Assembly (NCBI RefSeq): GCF_000176135.1
Contig: NZ_ACZN01000017.1
Coordinates: 496,001 to 560,000 of the forward strand
Reading direction: 5' to 3'
From: Vibrio coralliilyticus ATCC BAA-450
GTDB lineage: Bacteria; Pseudomonadota; Gammaproteobacteria; Enterobacterales; Vibrionaceae
DNA length: 64,000 nucleotides
The translations under genes were made by a program, and so were the position numbers. The notes under the pieces are model-generated. The model did not search any database. It was not told where the DNA came from and worked only from the letters and a program-made list of their open reading frames with translations. Positions 8,393 through 16,948 of this stretch are shown here, one piece after another (the stretch's first letter is position 1; the number at the start of each line of letters is the position of its first letter).

Positions 8393-9210
8393 CGGCGGCA
8401 CATCTGCATGCCATTGAGATAGTGCTTAGGCGTCACGCCGAGGGCTTTTTTGAAGTGAGCAGACAAGTGGCTTTGATCGTAGAAGCCGCAATCAGTCGCG
8501 ACAATCGACGGTGCCACACCTTGACGCAAAAGCGTCTGAGCATGGCGAATCCTCAGCTGTATCTGATATTGATGAGGCGCCAAACCGTAAGCCTGCTTAA
8601 ACTGTCTCAATAATGTGTATTTGTTAATGCCGGCCAGATTTGCCAGCTCATCGATGGTTAAGTTTTGGTGTGAATACTCTCTGATATAATCACGCACTCG
8701 TTCGATGTTAGCCTTTGCACTGGCCGTCTCACCATCCGGCAACTTAGAACCGGAAGCACGAGCAAGACTGGAGAGAAAAGTGATCAACAAGGATTCCAGC
8801 ACTAGAGCAGGCGCATCGATATCCGAGTATTCAAATAAGGTGCGTAAGTGATTCGTCAACGCCGGATTTTCAATTGTTGGCGTCTGAAACGAAGGGCTGT
8901 AGTGGCGACCATCGGTGTAATCGGCCAACACTTTGTTTACCACTTCAGGGGTTGGGTAAATGGCACGATAGCTCCACCCATTGTCACTGGCTGATTGACC
9001 GGTGTGGATAGCATCTGCATTTACTGCCACTAAAGAACCCGCACCAGACAAGTGGTTGCCACCTTTGTAGAAGAATTTCTGTGCACCACGTTCAATGATG
9101 CCGATGGCATAACCTTCGTGAACGTGAGGAGAAAAGTGTTCATCTTTGTAATGGGCATAGACACTCTCGATGCCTTCAAAGCATTTGATTTGCGAATACG
9201 TTGAATTCAC
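8389..9210 (-). CDS. AraC-family regulator with N-terminal cupin domain (LysE-paired)
   Basis: 273 residues. An AraC-type cupin ligand domain occupies about 15-100 (HFSPHVHEGYAIGIIERG) and two C-terminal HTH motifs lie at about 170-270 (LTIDELANLAGINKYTLLRQFKQ; ATDCGFYDQSHLSAHFKKALGVTP). The start codon is GTG at 9210, supported by GGAGGG about 8 bases upstream. It is divergent from a LysE-type exporter, and this AraC/LysE pair is common among gammaproteobacteria; the AraC protein most likely activates the exporter in response to an amino acid or related compound. Confidence 0.92.
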   Translation of the reverse strand: MNSTYSQIKCFEGIESVYAHYKDEHFSPHVHEGYAIGIIERGAQKFFYKGGNHLSGAGSLVAVNADAIHTGQSASDNGWSYRAIYPTPEVVNKVLADYTDGRHYSPSFQTPTIENPALTNHLRTLFEYSDIDAPALVLESLLITFLSSLARASGSKLPDGETASAKANIERVRDYIREYSHQNLTIDELANLAGINKYTLLRQFKQAYGLAPHQYQIQLRIRHAQTLLRQGVAPSIVATDCGFYDQSHLSAHFKKALGVTPKHYLNGMQMCRR

Positions 9211-9459
9211 CCAGACTCCCTCCTTGATCGTTCTATTACTTAACGCTAATCGAGTTTGAGAAAGGCTTCAAGTCAATTTCATCCTATTACTTTTCTACTC
9301 ACAGTTAACCTAACTATCTAATAATTATAGAAATAACAAAGAACGCTCTTATATTTGAACGAAAACCAAGCAATAAAATGAGCTTAAAACGCCAATATCG
9401 TCCTATCTCGAAAGCATGAAACACAGAAAAATGGTGTAAAAAGAGATAGGAAAACCAAG

Positions 9460-10074
9460 ATGCTTCAACACACTGACATGCTCGCTTATATCATGACTTG
9501 CCTAATCGCAGCAGGTACACCAGGCCCCGGCACTCTTGCCGTCATCAACTCTTCGATTATTAAAGGCACCAAACGCACCATTCCTCTTATGTGCGGGATT
9601 ATTACCGGGATGGCGCTGGTTGCTACAGCTACGATTCTTGGGTTATCAGCCATCATTTTAAGTTCACAATCGCTGTTCAAAGCCGTTCAATTCATAGGAA
9701 CTGGCTACATATTCTATCTTGGTGTTGTGAGCTTACTGCGCTCCCACCCTAGTGAAGGTGATGATGCTCCGCAAACCACTCACCGTACTACCGTATTCAC
9801 TTCTGGAGTGATGTTATCTGTGTTTAACCCCAAAACTATTGTCTTTTTTGTCGCACTACTGCCCGCTTTCATCAACACTGAAGCCAATAGCTTACAAACT
9901 GGTATTGAGCTCACTGTAATCCTTTTATTATGTACCTTTTCCGTACACCTTATTTACGCGTTTGCTGGCAGTTATGCCGCCCAGTTTATTAAAGCGAAAA
10001 CTCATTGGATCGAGGTTGCCACAGGTTTATTGTTCATCGCTCTTGCTATCTTTATGTTGATAAACACATTTTAA
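9460..10074 (+). CDS. LysE-family amino-acid exporter
   Basis: 204 residues, about six membrane helices, the LysE/RhtB length. The signature TPGPGTLAVINSSI near residue 20 matches the family GPGP loop, and NPKTIVFFVALLPAF (about 125) is the second conserved segment. Exports small amino acids or homoserine-like compounds across the inner membrane. ATG has AGGAAAACCAAG upstream. Divergent from the AraC-type regulator at 8389-9210. Confidence 0.9.
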   Translation: MLQHTDMLAYIMTCLIAAGTPGPGTLAVINSSIIKGTKRTIPLMCGIITGMALVATATILGLSAIILSSQSLFKAVQFIGTGYIFYLGVVSLLRSHPSEGDDAPQTTHRTTVFTSGVMLSVFNPKTIVFFVALLPAFINTEANSLQTGIELTVILLLCTFSVHLIYAFAGSYAAQFIKAKTHWIEVATGLLFIALAIFMLINTF

Positions 10075-10121
10075 GTGAATCACACTCCCCTCTTTCTTCA
10101 GGCTTGTATTTCATCATTCAC

Positions 10122-10202
10122 ATCTAAATTTCCAATTTTGTCGAAATATATTGACGAACCAGTCACAAAACTTTAAATTTCGAATATTCTGGAAATTTAG
10201 AT
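10122..10202. promoter_or_regulatory. 13-bp inverted repeat spanning the flavin-monooxygenase promoter
   Basis: ATCTAAATTTCCA at 10122-10134 is the exact reverse complement of TGGAAATTTAGAT at 10190-10202, 55 bp apart; the second arm ends 31 bp before the start codon. The geometry fits two half-sites bridged by DNA looping or one large palindromic operator. No regulator gene adjoins it directly. Confidence 0.55.
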
Positions 10203-10233
10203 TTCATCAACATTTTGGTGTGGGAAGGTAAAC

Positions 10234-11283
10234 ATGACCGAGCAAGTAATCATTATTGGTGCAGGGCAAGCTGGGCTATCGACCGCTTACTATTTGAAAA
10301 GAAATGGTATTGACCCACTGATCTTAGATGCGAATCCAACACATGGCGGCGCTTGGTTACATGCATGGGATAGCCTGAGACTATTTTCACCAAAGGAGTA
10401 CAGCTCGCTTTCTGGTTTTATGATGCCTAAAACTCGCGAGGCTTACCCTAGCCGTGATGAAGTGATCGACTATTTCGGCAAATATGAGCAGCGTTATCAG
10501 TTTCGTATTGAACGTCCTGTGAAAGTGCTGGATGTCACTAAGTTCGAAGACACTTTTCATATCACAACAGATAACGGGGAATTCCTCGCGAAAGCCGTTG
10601 TATCTGCGACTGGTAACTTTTCAGGCCAATTCATTCCAACTTTCCCCGGCCTAGAGCGCTTTATAGGTGATCAGGTACATTCTGCAGACTACAAAAACAA
10701 TGCGATATTCGCTGGTAAGAACGTCGCGGTGATAGGCAGCGGTAACTCAGGATCTCAGATATTGGCTGAAGTATCTCAAGTCGCCAATACGCACTGGTTT
10801 ACCAATCGCCCTCTCGATTACCTCGATGATGAACTGGATGGACGTTACTTATTCGAGCTTTCTACAAAACGTTATTACGCCGCGATGAAGGGTGAAAAGC
10901 TAGAAAACACCGATGACTTCTCCAAAATCGTCATGGTTGACTCGGTCAAAGAAGCACGTGAACGCGGAGTGTTGATTCGTGAAGAAGACATTGAATCTTT
11001 TAGCGAGCATGAAATTATCACTGCTAACAAACGCATTGCCATTGATGCAGTTATCTGGTGCACAGGCTTTAAGACTCAGCTCAACCACCTGAAAGGCTTA
11101 CAGCTAAATACGGATCTACAAAGTTTGACTCAAGGCACTCGCTCTACTCAGCATTCAGGCCTATGGCTGATTGGTTATGGGGAATGGTCTGGCTACGCTT
11201 CGGCGACCATTATCGGCGTACAAAAGCATGCCCGAGAAACCGCCCGCCAGATAGCCGAGTCTTTTGAATTGATTGCAAGCTAG
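10234..11283 (+). CDS. ArsO/CzcO-like flavin-containing monooxygenase
   Basis: 349 residues. It has two Rossmann nucleotide-binding motifs: GAGQAG near residue 9 for FAD and GSGNSG near residue 170 for NADPH. Also seen are the GGAWLHAWDSLRLFSP region and the late WCTGFKTQLNHL motif (ATG-type hinge) typical of the class B flavoprotein monooxygenases named ArsO or CzcO. Cytoplasmic, NADPH-dependent; the substrate is not known, and no arsenic resistance genes are nearby, so an arsenic role is not supported. It is a monocistron ended by a terminator shared with the convergent aminotransferase gene. Confidence 0.85.
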   Translation: MTEQVIIIGAGQAGLSTAYYLKRNGIDPLILDANPTHGGAWLHAWDSLRLFSPKEYSSLSGFMMPKTREAYPSRDEVIDYFGKYEQRYQFRIERPVKVLDVTKFEDTFHITTDNGEFLAKAVVSATGNFSGQFIPTFPGLERFIGDQVHSADYKNNAIFAGKNVAVIGSGNSGSQILAEVSQVANTHWFTNRPLDYLDDELDGRYLFELSTKRYYAAMKGEKLENTDDFSKIVMVDSVKEARERGVLIREEDIESFSEHEIITANKRIAIDAVIWCTGFKTQLNHLKGLQLNTDLQSLTQGTRSTQHSGLWLIGYGEWSGYASATIIGVQKHARETARQIAESFELIAS

Positions 11284-11305
11284 AATCTAGGTTCAGTAAT
11301 GAAAA

Positions 11306-11332
11306 AGCCCCCACTCTCAGTGAGTAGGGGCT
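11306..11332. terminator. Bidirectional terminator, monooxygenase/aminotransferase
   Basis: AGCCCC-C-ACTC pairs with GAGT-A-GGGGCT around a TCAGT loop, followed by GTTTTT on the plus strand and preceded by an A run for the minus strand. Confidence 0.85.
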
Positions 11333-11344
11333 GTTTTTCATTCA

Positions 11345-12520
11345 TTACGCGTTTTCGAGTTCAGGCTCGCTGATGGATGCTTTCAAGCCTTTAGCAAGAC
11401 GCTCGACTGCTACCGTTAGCTCCTCTGGCGAGGCATTAGTGTAGTTAAGTCTTAATGCGGGCTTGGCTTCATCTGCATTTGGATAGAACACTGGGCTTGG
11501 CACAACCGCAACGCCATTCCCTAGTAACGCTTTTGCCAGTGCAAATGTGTCGCAAGATGGCAACGTCACCCAAATGAACATGCCTCCTTCAACAGGCTTC
11601 ACTTCGCAGCCAGCTGGTAGTTGCTTTTGCAGCTCAGAAAATAGCTTCTCATAGCGAGATTGGTACAAGTCTCTAACCGTACCAATGTGCTGTTCAAAGC
11701 CTTGGTGTTTCAGCAAGCCCAGAAGTAGCGCTTGCATAGGGACACTTGAGTGTAAGTCAGCACCTTGCTTGATCTTGATGAGTGGCTCAAGATATTCACT
11801 CTTACCACTGACGACACCAACTCGCAGACCTGGAGACGCAATCTTTGAGAAAGAGCGCAGCACAATAGAGTGTTGTGGACAGAAATCAGAGACCAATGGA
11901 ATCGCTTGACCTGAGAATCTAAGTTCACGGTACGGTGCATCTTCAATCAGAACAACATTGTATTGCTCACACAGTGCACCAACCTTTTGGCGAGTTTCCA
12001 ACGTCCAGCACACACCAGTTGGGTTATGAAAATCTGGTACGGCGTAGAACATCTTAGGTGATTGTTCAGCGAAGCTCTTCTCAAGCGCTTGTAAATCAGG
12101 GCCCGCCTCCGTCTGAGGTACAGTGACAATATCCGCCTGAACCAAACCAAACACCTGCATCGCACCAAGGTAGCTAGGTGCTTCCATGACCACTTTGTCA
12201 CCTAGGTTTACATAAGCACGAGCGATCAGGTCTAGCCCTTGCTGTGATCCTGTACACGCCATTACTGAGTGCGTCTCTGGCAACTCAAAATACTCTGTCA
12301 GGAACTCTAAAAGTGGGGCGTAACCTGCAGTTGCCCCGTACTGGAAAACTTCCGGCATTGATGAAAGGCTTTCTAGTGTTGGCTTCATTAATTCAATTGG
12401 AAATGTACTTTCATCTGGTAAGCCACCCGCAAGCGAGATGACATTCTTATCCGATGCGGCAGCGAGAATTTCACGAATATAAGACGACGAGATTTGTTGC
12501 AGGGAGCGAGCGATTTCCAT
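11345..12520 (-). CDS. PLP-dependent aminotransferase, fold type I (2-aminoadipate/LysN-like)
   Basis: 391 residues. Start ATG 12520 has AGGAA 8 bases upstream; the open frame continues 52 codons further but without a site and across the divergent promoter. Family features: ISLAGGLPDESTFP near residue 35, DFHNPTGVCWT near 165, IEDAPYRELRFSG near 200, and the PLP lysine in LRSFSKIASPGLRVG near 230. This subgroup acts on alpha-amino acids such as 2-aminoadipate, leucine or aromatic amino acids; the exact substrate is not resolved. It stands alone and diverges from an AraC-GyrI regulator. Confidence 0.87.
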   Translation of the reverse strand: MEIARSLQQISSSYIREILAAASDKNVISLAGGLPDESTFPIELMKPTLESLSSMPEVFQYGATAGYAPLLEFLTEYFELPETHSVMACTGSQQGLDLIARAYVNLGDKVVMEAPSYLGAMQVFGLVQADIVTVPQTEAGPDLQALEKSFAEQSPKMFYAVPDFHNPTGVCWTLETRQKVGALCEQYNVVLIEDAPYRELRFSGQAIPLVSDFCPQHSIVLRSFSKIASPGLRVGVVSGKSEYLEPLIKIKQGADLHSSVPMQALLLGLLKHQGFEQHIGTVRDLYQSRYEKLFSELQKQLPAGCEVKPVEGGMFIWVTLPSCDTFALAKALLGNGVAVVPSPVFYPNADEAKPALRLNYTNASPEELTVAVERLAKGLKASISEPELENA

Positions 12521-12600
12521 AACAGTTCCTGAGTGTAATTTTAGAATTTTTATCGTCGAAAAGACGTTAATGAAGTGTATAACCCATTGATGAAAATAGG

Positions 12601-12640
12601 ATGTCCGTTTATGCTGTTCAACATGTCCATTTATGCTATT
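12601..12640. promoter_or_regulatory. 18-bp direct repeat, candidate AraC-type operator
   Basis: ATGTCCGTTTATGCTGTT (12601-12618) and ATGTCCATTTATGCTATT (12623-12640) match at 16 of 18 positions and are offset by 22 bp, about two helical turns. They end 7 bp before the AraC-type start codon and 80-120 bp upstream of the aminotransferase start, fitting autorepression and divergent control. Confidence 0.65.
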
Positions 12641-12647
12641 TTTCTTT

Positions 12648-13517
12648 ATGAGCCGACAACACATATTCCGAATCAATGACGTGCTTTATCACATTCATAA
12701 AGACATCAGTAAATCCTTACCAGCCAAGGAATTAGCGGACATCGCAGCGTATTCTGAGCAGCACTTTCACCGCGTTTTTAAGCAGGTTGTCGGAGAATCC
12801 ATCCATCAGTATATTCGCCGAACACGAATGGAGTACGCCGCAAATCAACTAATGTTTGATCCGCATTCCTCGGTATTGGACATCGCCAACAAATGTGGCT
12901 TTCACTCTGTTTCTTCGTTCAGCCGCGCATTTAAATCCACTTTCAGTGTCTCACCAGGAGAATGGCGAAAGCACGAGCAACAAAATATCGATAAGCCCTA
13001 TCTCAAAGATCCTGAAATCGCCGCAGGCTATTATCGCGTCGCAAAGAAAACTCTTCCCGAGCCTAAAATCATCGAAACCTCCGATCGTCTCGCTGCCTAT
13101 GTTCGCCATGTAGGTTACAGCCGAACCGTAAAAAATGCTTGGCGAGTCTTAAATGCATGGGCAAGCAGCGAGGGGCGTGACACATCACGTCAATACGGTT
13201 TGCATCATTCAAACCCAGCGTTGGTTGAACTGGATAACTGTCGCTACGTTGCGTGTATCGAGATAGACAAACCAATCAAGGTTCGAGGTGTGGTTAATCA
13301 GTTAGTGATACCGGGTGGATTACATGCCGTGTTTCGTCTCACTGGAGTGTATGGAGAGCTGCTTCCTCAAATCAGTAAGGTTCATGAACAATGGTTACCC
13401 GAATCTGGCTTTAAATTGGGGTCAACACCCGCGTATGTTCACTATCATAGGAACCACTTCCTACATGACGATGAGCACTTTGAACTCGACTTTTACCTCC
13501 CTATCAGTTTCTATTAG
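12648..13517 (+). CDS. AraC-family regulator with C-terminal GyrI-like effector domain
   Basis: 289 residues. Two HTH motifs come first (about 10-110: LPAKELADIAAYSEQHFHRVF and LDIANKCGFHSVSSFSRAFK), then a GyrI/Rob-like ligand domain at about 130-289. The order, DNA-binding domain first, is that of Rob/EcmrR-type multidrug-responsive activators rather than AraC itself. Start taken at ATG 12648; no clear Shine-Dalgarno is visible because the region is filled by a direct repeat. It sits between the divergent aminotransferase and the co-directional arylamine N-acetyltransferase (94-bp gap), and may respond to amphipathic or aromatic compounds. Confidence 0.88.
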   Translation: MSRQHIFRINDVLYHIHKDISKSLPAKELADIAAYSEQHFHRVFKQVVGESIHQYIRRTRMEYAANQLMFDPHSSVLDIANKCGFHSVSSFSRAFKSTFSVSPGEWRKHEQQNIDKPYLKDPEIAAGYYRVAKKTLPEPKIIETSDRLAAYVRHVGYSRTVKNAWRVLNAWASSEGRDTSRQYGLHHSNPALVELDNCRYVACIEIDKPIKVRGVVNQLVIPGGLHAVFRLTGVYGELLPQISKVHEQWLPESGFKLGSTPAYVHYHRNHFLHDDEHFELDFYLPISFY

Positions 13518-13611
13518 GCAGTCACTTAGCTCGCAATCATCAAGGCTCGGATTGAATTAATTAAACCTCTTCTGTTAACGTGTTATTTCTCATTAACAAC
13601 GGAGCTGTTCA

Positions 13612-14412
13612 ATGGACTCAAGCAGACTAAACCAATATCTTTCTAAGATCGGTCTGTCATACATACCCCAAACCACAATCGACGATCTCACTGCCCTCCA
13701 TCGTGCTCAACATCGCAGAATTCCTTTTGAAAACTTTGATGTAGCACTGCGCCGCACCATCCATTTATCTGAGGACGCTTTGTTCGAGAAACTGGTTCTG
13801 AGTGAACGTGGGGGCTACTGCTTTGAAGTGAATGCCTTGCTTCTTAGTGCTCTCAAGAGTCTTGGCTTTGATGCAAAACCGCTGCTTGGTCGGGTACATC
13901 TTGGGCCAGAACCATCCAGCCGCAGCCATCAGGTATCGCTCGTTGTGCTTGAGGGGCAGGAATGGATTGTCGATGTTGGCTTCGGGGCCCAGACTCCGCG
14001 TGCTCCTATACCTGTTGTTTTCGACAGGGAAATCACCACCGACTTACAGACCTTACGGTTTGTAAAACATCCTCTATTTGGCGCCATGCTTCAGGCAAAA
14101 ATAGACGATAACTGGATTGATCTTTATAGCCTTGATTTCACTCACGTTTGCGAAAGCGATATTGCTTGCGGCAATTTCTACACCTCGACCAGCCCTGACT
14201 CCACTTTCTTGCAAAAGCGGGTGGCAACAATAACCACAGATAACGGCATCATCACGCTGCTTAACAGCACGTTAAAGATAAAAACGAACGAACATACAGA
14301 GGAAAAAGAGATTGCTGAGGACGAAGGCTATCTTGGTGTTTTAAAAGAAACGTTTGGCATCGAACTGGACGCAAGCTTTGACGATTTAATACCACTCAGC
14401 CCAAATATTTAG
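13612..14412 (+). CDS. nat: Arylamine N-acetyltransferase
   Basis: 266 residues, a typical NAT size. It transfers acetyl from acetyl-CoA to arylamines and hydrazines. The catalytic triad is visible: Cys70 in RGGYCFE, His106 in RSHQVSL and Asp121 in WIVDVGFG. The FENFDVALRR segment near residue 40 is also characteristic. ATG is preceded by GGAGCTGTTCA. It follows the GyrI-type AraC regulator in the same direction, which suggests a small aromatic-compound detoxification module, though the link is inferred from position only. Confidence 0.93.
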   Translation: MDSSRLNQYLSKIGLSYIPQTTIDDLTALHRAQHRRIPFENFDVALRRTIHLSEDALFEKLVLSERGGYCFEVNALLLSALKSLGFDAKPLLGRVHLGPEPSSRSHQVSLVVLEGQEWIVDVGFGAQTPRAPIPVVFDREITTDLQTLRFVKHPLFGAMLQAKIDDNWIDLYSLDFTHVCESDIACGNFYTSTSPDSTFLQKRVATITTDNGIITLLNSTLKIKTNEHTEEKEIAEDEGYLGVLKETFGIELDASFDDLIPLSPNI

Positions 14413-14422
14413 CGGTGTTGGT

Positions 14423-14451
14423 AGAGCAGATGTAAGCAAGACATCTGCTCT
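14423..14451 (+). terminator. Hairpin after nat
   Basis: Perfect 11-bp stem AGAGCAGATGT/ACATCTGCTCT with a 7-base loop. No T run follows, so termination strength is uncertain. Confidence 0.5.
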
Positions 14452-14529
14452 GAACAACGGACCTACAAGTTAAGCTCAATTCGGGTTAAGTCCCTCTTTC
14501 AAGCAGGCTTTTTAGTTTAAGCCGTTGGT

Positions 14530-15348
14530 TTACTGTCTCGGGTTTCTACCAGAGCAGATTTCGCTTTCAAAGTCGCTACGATAAGGGTTTATATCAAGAC
14601 CGCCTCGTCGCGTGTATCTAGCAAAAACTGTCAGCTTTTCAGGAGCACAGCATCGTTTGATATCAGAATAGATGCGCTCGACGCATTGCTCGTGAAACTC
14701 ATTATGTTCACGGAATGAGATTAGATATTTCAGAAGACTCTCATGATTGATTTTAGCTCCCGTATAACGGATGTATACGCTTCCCCAATCTGGCTGATTC
14801 GTCACCAAACAGTTCGACTTCAAAAGGTGGGAACATAAAGATTCAGAGACATATTCATCCACAGTGCTTCCGGAGAGCGAATCCTCATCATACTCAAACG
14901 AGTCTACGGTGATATCCAAACCATCAATGCAATCAAATTGCTTATTTATTGAGGTTTGTTGTGGTTCATCTACACCCATAAATGACACCGTCACTTCAGC
15001 ACCAGCAGCATTAGTTAAGTCGGACTGCATTTTCTCAATAACAATATCTTTCGACTCAAAACGTGTTTGATTGAAGCTATTTAAATACAATTTGAATGAC
15101 TTCGATTCAATCAAGTTGTTGGACGTATGAGGAATAATAAACTCCGCGATTGCGACGATCGGCTTACCTTTATTGTTCAACCATGACACTTCAAAAGCCG
15201 TCCATAAGTCATAACCAGCATGAGTAGCGACCTTAAGGTCTTTAATCTCATCTCTGCCTTTTTGTCTTGGGATAGGATCGAGTAACTCAGGTTGATACTG
15301 AGAGATATACTCGCTTTTTTTACCTAGGTTCTTATCATAGGTTGTCAT
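14530..15348 (-). CDS. queF: NADPH-dependent 7-cyano-7-deazaguanine reductase QueF
   Basis: 272 residues, the long two-module (E. coli-type) form. It reduces the nitrile of preQ0 to preQ1 in queuosine tRNA-modification synthesis. The QueF motif ESKSFKLYLNSFNQTR is at 81-96; the covalent thioimide cysteine is Cys180 (HLLKSNCLVTNQPDW) and the catalytic acid Asp187. FREHNEFHEQCVERI is also diagnostic. It is the last gene of an overlapping three-gene operon: its start overlaps the end of the YhhQ-like transporter gene by 14 bp. That linkage, with a dedicated repressor-like gene, is unusual for queF. No preQ1-I riboswitch signature was recognised upstream of the operon. Confidence 0.96.
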   Translation of the reverse strand: MTTYDKNLGKKSEYISQYQPELLDPIPRQKGRDEIKDLKVATHAGYDLWTAFEVSWLNNKGKPIVAIAEFIIPHTSNNLIESKSFKLYLNSFNQTRFESKDIVIEKMQSDLTNAAGAEVTVSFMGVDEPQQTSINKQFDCIDGLDITVDSFEYDEDSLSGSTVDEYVSESLCSHLLKSNCLVTNQPDWGSVYIRYTGAKINHESLLKYLISFREHNEFHEQCVERIYSDIKRCCAPEKLTVFARYTRRGGLDINPYRSDFESEICSGRNPRQ

Positions 15349-16216
15349 TATTATTTAATTCCTTGACGTTGATTAAGCGGGAAAACAATTTCCTTGCGAA
15401 ATAAATTGGCGCGACACTGAACAGTGCATATAAGATCTTAATAGTAACCTGGCTGAGAAACATTACGAACAGCACGTCATTTGGTAGTACATTAAAGAAT
15501 GCAATACTAATAAATAGTGCGCTATCCACTACAGATGCGATACTGGTACTTGCTATGACTCGAATGGCGAGCCATCGAGATTGTGTGGCGATCTTTATTT
15601 TGTTCAGGACGTAAGCATTGATGTTCTCAGAAATAAAGTAAGAACTTAAAGAAGCTAAGAACACTGAGGTCATACTCGTGACAAGCGAAGTATACTGTTC
15701 ATCCATCGCTTGCCATGGGCCTATGCTAGGAATAGTGGTGGATAAATAGAGAAGAACGAGTATCCCAGCATTGACCACTGTCGATTGTATGATGGCTTTT
15801 CTGGCGAGCTTTAAACCAAAGTATTCGTTTAATATATCAACAAATATAAATGAAATTGGGTAAAGAAATATTGCGGCAGGTACAATTAAGCCTGTGTTGA
15901 ATATTTCTACAGGTTTAATTCCGGTAATGTTTGACAATGTAAAAAGAGAACACAGACAAAGTACGAGAAAAGAGTAACTCATCCAATAACTTTCATGTCT
16001 GTCCTCTAGCTCGTATGCTCCTTCAAAGCTCGATTTTGAATAAACTTTCTTACATACTTCAACTAATTCATTTCGATTTAGATCATCAGCAACTTCACTG
16101 GAAATAAGATCTTTAGCGGGCATATTCACGACCTTTCCAGTTCCCCGTATCATCACGCTAGCCATCATTTCAGGGGCACCATTAAAGCCAATCAATTTAT
16201 ATTTTTTATTAAACAC
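15335..16216 (-). CDS. YhhQ/VUT-family queuosine-precursor transporter with N-terminal extension
   Basis: 293 residues. Six or so membrane helices occupy about 77-280, with YhhQ-family features (YPISFIFVDILNEYFGLKLARKAI; SSYFISENINAYVLNKIK; STSIASVVDSALFISIAFF). YhhQ imports queuine or preQ0/preQ1-type bases. The E. coli protein is about 220 residues; here about 75 soluble residues precede the first helix (MFNKKYKLIGFNGAP onward), a feature I cannot assign to a domain. The start is GTG at 16216 with GAGGAAC at good distance. It overlaps the upstream regulator gene by 8 bp and queF by 14 bp, so translation is probably coupled. Confidence 0.88.
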   Translation of the reverse strand: MFNKKYKLIGFNGAPEMMASVMIRGTGKVVNMPAKDLISSEVADDLNRNELVEVCKKVYSKSSFEGAYELEDRHESYWMSYSFLVLCLCSLFTLSNITGIKPVEIFNTGLIVPAAIFLYPISFIFVDILNEYFGLKLARKAIIQSTVVNAGILVLLYLSTTIPSIGPWQAMDEQYTSLVTSMTSVFLASLSSYFISENINAYVLNKIKIATQSRWLAIRVIASTSIASVVDSALFISIAFFNVLPNDVLFVMFLSQVTIKILYALFSVAPIYFARKLFSRLINVKELNNNDNL

Positions 16217-16805
16217 AAAAACGTTCCTCGAGTATTACTCCAAAAAGAAAATCGCCTTCTAAAAGAGAAGTGTTAGGGGGAAGAGAATGCAATGCACCAC
16301 CGCGAACAATGAGCTTACTCAGCTCTTTTTCATTGTGATTCGAGCGATCAATAATCAGTAGATTGCCCTTGGTAAAATAATTAGACAAAACCTGACCCAC
16401 TCTAATCGCTACGATGTTACTCCCTTCAGAAAAGTGGTAGGTAAGGGGATAATCAGTGACCAGGTCGCCGATGTAATATTCACTTTTCTGGATGAACTCC
16501 ATTTCACTCAGAATCGGAACAGCAATTGGGTTCTTGTTTCCGCATACCGACACGACAGGTGTTTCAGATAGAAGATCTTCTAGGGATTCGTTTTGAATGA
16601 TATGACAGGTTGTTCCAAAGAAGTTAGCAATGCGTTCAACCGTCGAGGTCTGCACTCTTTCAACCTTGCCATCAAGTATTTTATAGATAGTCGAACGCGT
16701 AACACCGGTTTTGCGACTTAATGACGCCTTCGTTTCTTTACTCTTATTTAGGCCAAACTGTATGTTGTCTCTGAGTATGTCCAGTTGCTCACTGTTGTTC
16801 TTCAT
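16209..16805 (-). CDS. XRE-family HTH regulator with S24/CI-like C-terminal domain
   Basis: 198 residues. The N-terminal XRE HTH (about 22-65: ASLSRKTGVTRSTIYKILDGK) is followed by a C-terminal domain (about 90-198) with the strand pattern of LexA/CI S24 folds (IVAIRVGQVLSNYFTKGNLLIIDRS). The autoproteolytic G-D-S-M-type serine motif is not present, so self-cleavage is unlikely and the domain may instead bind a ligand. First gene of the operon with the YhhQ-like transporter and QueF, suggesting it senses queuosine-pathway status (inference). RBS AAAAGG about 8 bases before ATG. Palindromes upstream are candidate operators. Confidence 0.8.
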   Translation of the reverse strand: MKNNSEQLDILRDNIQFGLNKSKETKASLSRKTGVTRSTIYKILDGKVERVQTSTVERIANFFGTTCHIIQNESLEDLLSETPVVSVCGNKNPIAVPILSEMEFIQKSEYYIGDLVTDYPLTYHFSEGSNIVAIRVGQVLSNYFTKGNLLIIDRSNHNEKELSKLIVRGGALHSLPPNTSLLEGDFLFGVILEERFCV

Positions 16806-16855
16806 TTATGTGCCTTTTGGTCATAAAGCGAGGCCAGACCTCTCCCAAAAAGCAA

Positions 16856-16925
16856 ATGATATCAGTATCATATTAAAAAACAATTAAATATACACATGCA
16901 TGCATAATGTGTACACTAAAGTGTA
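16856..16925. promoter_or_regulatory. Cluster of palindromes in the regulator/57-aa ORF divergent promoter
   Basis: Three dyads: ATGATA-TCAG-TATCAT (16856-16871), TACACAT (16891-16897) with ATGTGTA (16907-16913), and TACACT-AA-AGTGTA (16912-16925). CI-like regulators bind such short palindromes; these likely control both divergent transcripts. Confidence 0.55.
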
Positions 16926-16948
16926 TCTTTTACTGTTGGTAAATAATC

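Noticed and set aside
16217..16948. preQ1 riboswitch controlling the YhhQ/QueF operon
   Set aside because: No C-rich loop plus A-rich tail pseudoknot pattern recognised upstream; operon begins with a regulator gene instead.
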